Part shown: positions 55,677 to 64,000 of the stretch, piece after piece
How positions within the stretch are numbered: position 1 is the first letter of the stretch
Layout of the letters: each line of letters starts with the position of its first letter
Origin: Arthrinium phaeospermum
Taxonomy: Eukaryota; Ascomycota; Sordariomycetes; Amphisphaeriales; Apiosporaceae
Length of the DNA stretch: 64,000 nt
Assembly (NCBI GenBank): GCA_006503535.1
Contig: QYRS01000003.1
Span: forward strand, 868,001 to 932,000
Reading direction: 5' to 3'
Notes under the pieces: generated by a model
What the model was told of the DNA's origin: nothing
Seen by the model: only the letters and a program-made list of their open reading frames with translations
Database searches by the model: none
Made by a program: the position numbers and the translations under genes

Positions 55677-55826
55677 CTCGTCTCGTTACATACAAAATTC
55701 AATGGAATACGCCGTTCGTTGTTTCCCCCCCAGTATCTGGACAAATCCTTCATCACAACCATCATTCCCGGGGAGAAAAAGTAGTAGAGTCCCATGCTGG
55801 TGCCGTCCCTAGGGATGACGACTTGG

Positions 55827-58919
<3,093 letters not shown>

Positions 58920-59583
58920 ATGGACGAAACCAACAGCAGTAACTTTATTACATCATCCTCCCCCTCTACAACCAACACTAGAGCTGAAAGCGCAAACACT
59001 GATGAATGCAAGCCTCTTACTAGGCTGATTGTGTTCAGTCACGAGCTTCTCAGTGGCGATGTGCAAGACCTCTTCCGCAGACTTCATAGATATGCCAAAT
59101 CCTCCCGCTACCCTCGCCTCGCCCGATGTCTACGCACGTGTGTCTCAGTACTGAAAGAAGAAGTACAGAAGCTTCCGCGGGGCCAGCGCGAGTCCGTCCC
59201 GCCGTTCCGTGATGCCATCACGCTGGGCTCCGAGTGGGAGACCTTGCGCAACGGCCCCATCGGCAGTGCTTGGGAGGGTGCTTTCGTTTGCATCTACGAG
59301 CTGGCCATGTTGATCGGGTTAGTTTATCACCGGTTTAGTACTTATCATATCTCCCCTGCATGTCTGCTCAAGAAATTCATTTTTAAGGCCACGGATAGAT
59401 AGGCTGACCAATACGCACGCCACCAGAAACCATGAAGGGAATGAGATCCCATACAACGGAGAGGCCAGCGCGACCTTCAACGCGTCTTGCCTGGCAGGCA
59501 TCAGCGTTGGCCTTTTCTCGGCAGCAGCTGTGGCTGTATCCCTTTCCCTTGTATCAACACCCTGCGACAACAAGAACAAGTGA
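58920..59583 (+). pseudogene. N-terminal (SAT-domain) remnant of a non-reducing polyketide synthase
   Basis: Exon 1 (58920-59317) and exon 2 (59427-59583), joined by an intron with donor GTTAGT, branch GCTGAC and acceptor CCACCAG, sum to 555 bases, 184 residues. The sequence matches the starter-unit ACP transacylase region at the start of fungal NR-PKSs: LIVFSHELLSGDVQDLFRRL, LKEEVQKLPRGQRESVPPF and GSAWEGAFVCIYELAMLIG. After the intron comes CLAGISVGLFSAAAVAVSLS, the position of the catalytic G-x-C-x-G; here it reads GISVG with Ser in place of Cys. The frame then stops. No KS, AT, PT, ACP or TE sequence follows; the next confident gene starts 600 bases on. A full NR-PKS needs ~6 kb, so almost all of the gene has been lost. 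Confidence 0.75.
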
Positions 59584-59828
59584 CCAGAACAGATCATATT
59601 ATCGCAGGCCCCTCCTCAACAGACAAACAGTCGAGTGCGAAGGAAATGGGACGGAACGGCGAAGATCCATGCAGAGCTGGGTATTCAAGTGAGGGCATCG
59701 ATCTTCCTAGAGTGCAGCTCGGTCCAGGACTTGGAAAATTGGCTAGAGATGCACTTTGCTTCATAGCTCAGGAGCACCTCTCCGCCATAGCCACCTTTCA
59801 GATCCCGCCCCCTTCTTCCTTTTACTCT

Positions 59829-59950
59829 TCTTCGTCGCTGCCATCTGAAAACGCGTAAAACGCCTTATACCCGACATCTTCGACCGTCTGTGCATCGGCC
59901 ACCTGCACCAGGCCATCGCGCAGGAGCCTGAGCAAGCCACCAGAGACAAT
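59829..59950 (-). other. Possible C-terminal gene fragment
   Basis: The minus-strand frame ends with LLRLLRDGLVQVADAQTVED and a tail of VGYKAFYAFSDGSDEEE before a stop at 59829. The residues look protein-like, more so than the upstream part of the same ORF, and could be the last exon of a lost gene. I do not recognise the family. Low confidence. Confidence 0.2.
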
Positions 59951-60185
59951 GCGAGTTAGGCTTGGGGATAATCCAATCAATGTACTTGATTGGAGCCATA
60001 TTATTACTAGAAATATGGCCCAGATGTTATTTGGAACAATTAGAGAAAAGAAAGTACGAAATAATGGTCCGATAGGAGTACACAGCAATTCAGTGAACAT
60101 CCGCCGGATTGAGGCAGCCGGTTTCTTGCAGATGAGACAGGGGCCGACCCCGCACAGCTGAGCTCTAATACCGAATTCGGTAGAT

Positions 60186-61682
60186 ATGCATACAACGAAT
60201 CCCCAACAGTTCAACAAATCACAATTCATGATGACGGTGGGCTTAGAGAGCTGCCCGACCGAAATTGTCGACAGCGTCGCCAAGTATTTAGACGTGGCAG
60301 ACGCCGGCAGTCTCCGCCTGGCGAGCCGCTCCCTTCTTTCCAAAGCGACGCAGGCCCACTTCCGCTCCCACTTCCGCTCCAAGCGCGTTCAGGTCAGCAA
60401 TGCTCACCTTGAGAAACTCAAAGCCGTGACACAGGGCGGCTACCTTGGCTGCGAGATCCGCGATCTCACGCTGGTGGGCGTCGTGAACGACACCGACAGA
60501 CTCGAGGCAGATGTGCAACAAAGGCCAGAGGATGCCGAAAGCCAGCGCCGCCTGGAGATCTTGCAGGAGCGACGGCGGGAGTACGAGCAGTCGCGGGACT
60601 CCGGGTCGATTGTACGTCTGCTGAGCGACGCCTTCAAAAACATTGCGGCAAATACTGCAGCGGGCAAACTGCATTCTCTGTCGCTCGCGGTCACGGTATA
60701 TTGCCATGATGCCGACCACGAACTCCTTCCCGTGGATGGGGGCAGTTGGCGCCTCATCTGGCAGAGCGCAGCCGAGACATTCCGCATCGTTTTCGCGGCG
60801 CTACGGGAAAGCCAGTTGCAGCTGGACGAGTTGAACCTCTATAACGGACCCCAGCTACAGCGATGCAGCATTGCGGTCGACGAGCTCGGTTCTGTTGACC
60901 ATACCGATCCCAGGCTATCCCGGACTCTGGGGTCAGTCCGTTCATTGTCGATCAGCGTTTCTGAACGGATCCTCGATCTCGCTCGGGAAGAGCAGGTATC
61001 AGGCGACTTGGCCCACGTAATCAACAACTACTCGACTGACGCGGACGAGGGCCTAGAGTTGGAGGGGAGCATACGTGTACTCAAGGCACAAGACCCGAAC
61101 AATTTCACGGGCCTGGCGGGGCTGGTTGGCGCATGCCGTAATCTCCAAAGCCTTTCGATCCACCAGTACGCACTGGACGATCGCTGCATTTACCGCAAGT
61201 GCATCTTCGAGCGCGGCGTTGCCAAGTTGGCCAGGCTGCCCCTCATCGAGACATGTGCCCTCTCCGGCGTCTACCTCGATGAGTGGGACCTGCTCGCCTT
61301 TCTGGAGAAGACCTCGGCCTCTCTCCGTGCGATGTCCATGCGGACGGTGACCATGATGTTTGGTGCCGCGTTCCAAGTTTGCTTCGATTACTTAGCCAGC
61401 GGCCAGGTGCCCAACTTGGATTATCTGTATCTGAATGACGTGTGGTCTCTGTCACGTAAATTACACTTCACGGGCGCGGGAGATTCGAGGGCCCCCGTGG
61501 TAGGTCCAAATGGAGGCACCACATTGGAAAGGGAGGGTAAGGAGGAGGCGCGACGGCCAATCCTATACCATCTGGAATTACCCATATATACTTCGCATTC
61601 CAGTGCTGAGAGGGAGCAGAGGTTGCGGGATCATCAGCGCGAGTACGGGGTGCCATGCCCCTTCAGAGGAATGTTTGGATAG
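60186..61682 (+). CDS. F-box protein with large C-terminal region
   Basis: A single exon of 498 codons. An F-box lies near residues 20-60 (ESCPTEIVDSVAKYLDVADA followed by LRLASRSLLSKAT). The rest has LRR-like or coiled segments (LHSLSLAVTVYC, LQLDELNLYNG, LQSLSIHQYAL, LPLIETCALSGVYLDEWDLL) and a charged helical region around 108-135. This is the common layout of fungal F-box adaptors that read their own substrate sets. Met at 60186 opens the frame; the Met pair at 60228/60231 is an equally likely start and would begin MMTVGLESCPTE. It is unrelated in detail to the F-box protein at 40309-41604. Confidence 0.75.
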   Translation: MHTTNPQQFNKSQFMMTVGLESCPTEIVDSVAKYLDVADAGSLRLASRSLLSKATQAHFRSHFRSKRVQVSNAHLEKLKAVTQGGYLGCEIRDLTLVGVVNDTDRLEADVQQRPEDAESQRRLEILQERRREYEQSRDSGSIVRLLSDAFKNIAANTAAGKLHSLSLAVTVYCHDADHELLPVDGGSWRLIWQSAAETFRIVFAALRESQLQLDELNLYNGPQLQRCSIAVDELGSVDHTDPRLSRTLGSVRSLSISVSERILDLAREEQVSGDLAHVINNYSTDADEGLELEGSIRVLKAQDPNNFTGLAGLVGACRNLQSLSIHQYALDDRCIYRKCIFERGVAKLARLPLIETCALSGVYLDEWDLLAFLEKTSASLRAMSMRTVTMMFGAAFQVCFDYLASGQVPNLDYLYLNDVWSLSRKLHFTGAGDSRAPVVGPNGGTTLEREGKEEARRPILYHLELPIYTSHSSAEREQRLRDHQREYGVPCPFRGMFG

Positions 61683-62119
61683 GGGCTTTGGATCAGAGCA
61701 GTATTCTGGAAGGTATTGATGTTGTTGCCAAAGTATGCCCACCAAAAGAGTTCTGCAAACACACGAGAGTCTGTTGTGGATATTTTGGCCATCCCCACCA
61801 GCACTGAAAAGGCAGTAGGTATCAGACTGAAGGCAATTCACCTGGGAAATACCAAAACCAATGTAATAAGAGGTTACGTTAATATCCAGTAGCTGTTAGT
61901 ACGTAAACAGGCGAAACTAGTTTATGGGCAGCCAAGAGCAATAGATGAGTCAATGTCGTTTATAACTCGGCCATCCAGTTGCCTGTATCAAATCAGCTTG
62001 TCAATTTCCTGCATCCGAGCATCACCCTTGTCCATCTGGTTTGTATGATTTGTAACTGTGAAAGTATGAAAGCGAGAAGACAAACTCGACCAGATAGACT
62101 ATGTCAGCAAAACCAAGCC
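61683..62119. other. Intergenic, 0.4 kb
   Basis: Convergent 3' region. No HET-domain sequence could be found here that would complete the fragment next to it. Confidence 0.45.
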
Positions 62120-62458
62120 TCAGTATAATAGGAGACCTACCCAGTCAAAACAACATTGCACACGCTCGCCTGTGTCAGTTAGGCTCTCATATCCAATACA
62201 TCCTGTTTCCCTGTAAGTTGCACTAAAGATGAGCCAGCAGAATGAGCAGGAAGTGCGCCTATCATAGATATCGTCGAGGAATCCAAGGCTGATATGGTCC
62301 GTACCCAAAAGGTCAAAGTCCAGTGCCAATGCGCCAGGAAGACCAGGGGCATCGTCGCCTAGGTGCGGCAGAAACTTCGCTTTGAAGATGTGAAGCTTGT
62401 TGCACTTGGAGCACAACTGGTCCACAGACGCTTCCAAAACCTCGTCGCTAACCCCCAT
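62120..62458 (-). pseudogene. N-terminal fragment of a HET-type (heterokaryon incompatibility) protein
   Basis: The frame from 62458 encodes about 100 residues with the N-terminal signature common to many HET-domain proteins: LCSKCNKLHIFKAKFLPHLG, then LGFLDDIYDRRTSCSFCWLI, then ERVQCCFDW. A candidate donor GTAGGT follows the W, but no HET domain (YVALSYCWG-like) is found downstream on this strand before the F-box gene. The gene therefore seems to have lost its main part. The assignment rests on overall pattern, so confidence is moderate. Confidence 0.5.
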
Positions 62459-63382
62459 CTTGACACGTATACTGGACGGAGACGTCGGTCATTTTGTCGA
62501 GCCTTTGTCAGTCCATGGGGATCGAACACGTTGCAGTGTTTTTGAGAGGTTTGAAGACATTGGGTGCAATTTCGTCTTTTGGGGTTCAGATATTCTTTGA
62601 GGACAACTTGGGATGAATCGAAACAGGTGTAAGAGGGCGAAGCTGACAGAGGCTGACCAAATCTGCAGCCTACTGGGAAGAGGGATGGGATACTACACGC
62701 TAGCCCGAGAACCGAGGCAGCCTTGGACATTGGTATGCTTTTCAGCGCGCCAAGCTGATGAGTGGAGTTCTTGGAAAGCCCAATAGGCGTATGTAATAAA
62801 TTGAGCAGGCTGCATCTCTTCAGTCTGCCTCGCAGCAAAACCGCTGTTGCCGCCAATTCTTGCCAGGTGGTGTCCTGTGCTAATCAATTGCCCGGATCAG
62901 GGGCCATGTTGCGACCTGCAGGAAGTGATCAGTCGCATTGTGTGCCTGTCTAGGTTATCTGTACTACCACGAAGGGTATATTGTCCATGCATGTAATCCC
63001 GCCCCCGAGTACCAATTTGCACTTCTCAAGCAGGCTGGGCGCAATATGTCTGAAATGCCTGTCATTGGGGCAGTAAAAGCGGCAGAATAACCCTGGTGGG
63101 AGGCCGTGACTGCGGCATCTATGCATCAGCCACAGTTTTCAGCTGAGCCGCGAGGATAACCTGAGCAAACCCCATTGTTGTATTCTGACCAAGTTCCTGG
63201 TTCCTTCGCACTTATCGCGAACGGCTTCCAGACGAACGCGGGGTGAAGCCCACCTTCATGCAGACAAGCATTATATCCCCCCTTCCATTTCCCTACTAGT
63301 GAGCACCAATGTTGTGATGGTTGGACGGTAAGACGACCGACAAGAACCGACGTCTGGGCTTCCTCGACAGCCACGAGCCACC
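62459..63382. other. Non-coding interval, 0.9 kb
   Basis: No supported gene. A signal-peptide exon of the next gene may lie near its right end: a GGTAAGAC donor-like site is at 63327 and a CTCGACAG acceptor-like site near 63370. Confidence 0.45.
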
Positions 63383-64000
63383 ATGCCCTCCGCACCGGAC
63401 GAGTACATCGTGCTCGCGGACTGCAAGGACAGCAACAACGTCCTGCAGTCGCAGATGGCCTACTACAACGAGACGAGCCCGGCCAACAAACCCCAGGACA
63501 CGGCCGTGGTGGCGGCCCCCGACGGCCAGCTGGTCAACTGGTTCTGCGACGCCGCCTCGGGCCAGTTCACCACGACGGGGGTCAAGTTCGACGCGACCCT
63601 GGGGAAGAAGCGCGGGGAGGGCGACTACGTCGGGAATGGTACGAATGGCTACGACGATGATAATGGGGGATTTCGGTGCTGGCAGCAGTACCAGAAGAGC
63701 CGGTATAAGCAGGGCCAATTCGATTGCTCCCAGGTTCTCCGCTGCGACCATCGCGCCGCCCCCTGTACGTTGGAATTAGCTTGATCGACGGCTAACTGTG
63801 GATGCAACGATTTAGTGCCAAACGCTAATCTCACGACAGCTCCACTCCCTTCCATCTCTTGCTCGGCGGCATCCGGTAATGGCAGCAGCAGCGACACTGA
63901 TCCAACACCCGGGTTGGCCACCGGTGCCAAGATCGGTATCGGGGTCGGTAGTGGAGTCGGCGGACTGATAGTGTTGGCGGGAGCTGTGTTCGTCTGGCGC
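63383..64000 (+). CDS. Single-pass membrane protein with Cys-containing ectodomain (runs off the window)
   Basis: Exon 1 begins at or before 63383 (MPSAPDEYIVLADCKDSNN). The ectodomain has paired Cys (LADC, WFCDA, FRCWQQY, FDCSQVLRCD) and N-glycosylation sequons. An intron starts at GTACGT after HRAAP (63764) and ends at CACGACAG (63839). The next exon encodes LPSISCSAASGNGSS, a short Ser/Thr-rich linker, then a transmembrane helix (ATGAKIGIGVGSGVGGLIVL, AGAVFVW) at the window edge. The signal peptide is not at the chosen ATG, so an upstream exon is likely. The plan (ectodomain, Ser/Thr linker, Gly-rich helix, expected cytosolic tail) is like that of the protein at 600-1829. No family name is assigned. 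Confidence 0.6.

Overview
The window is nuclear DNA of a filamentous ascomycete (Pezizomycotina, most likely Sordariomycetes). Genes carry many short GT-AG introns with CTRAC/CTAAC-type branch sites and sit on both strands. The products are typical of such fungi: Tsr1, Utp7, Sec31, Sde2, Cox12, eS10, a HeLo/NLR pair, berberine-bridge-type oxidase, flavin halogenase, HET and AflR-like remnants. No virus, plasmid, CRISPR array or rRNA gene was seen, and I could not support any tRNA.

Layout. 0-9 kb: end of an unknown gene, a single-pass membrane protein, and a divergent pair of ribosome-biogenesis genes, TSR1 (-) and UTP7 (+). 9.9-14.3 kb: a 14-TM MFS exporter and a small Ser/Ala/Thr-rich GPI-type wall protein, separated by long non-coding stretches. 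17-21.6 kb: a secreted tyrosinase, then three related genes of an unrecognised family, the middle one lacking its 5' half. 21.9-35.7 kb: conserved core genes SEC31 (-), an RRM protein, a small MLRQ/NDUFA4-like subunit (-), COX12, SDE2 (-), eS10 and a zinc-dependent polyol dehydrogenase. 36.7-39.9 kb: two divergent paralogous membrane proteins with a small membrane ORF between them.

40-63 kb is accessory. It starts with F-box, MYND and SDR genes. At 44.6-50.1 kb is a head-to-head pair: a HET-S-like HeLo protein with two C-terminal amyloid repeats, and a NACHT-ankyrin NLR whose first 24 residues carry a matching third copy. This is a complete amyloid-signalled cell-death module (sensor and executor). 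At 50.9-59.6 kb lie the remains of a halogenated aromatic-polyketide cluster: FAD-linked oxidase, two oppositely oriented pieces of an AflR-like regulator, flavin halogenase, and the SAT-domain start of a non-reducing PKS with the rest missing. An F-box gene, a HET-type N-terminal fragment and the start of another membrane protein follow.

Sequence quality matters here. At least five otherwise intact genes (SEC31 twice, the dehydrogenase, the oxidase, the halogenase) are each broken by one missing base next to a short homopolymer, and exon-length arithmetic closes exactly when one base is allowed at each site. Since SEC31 is normally essential, these are most likely assembly undercalls, and frame breaks elsewhere in the window should be read with that in mind.
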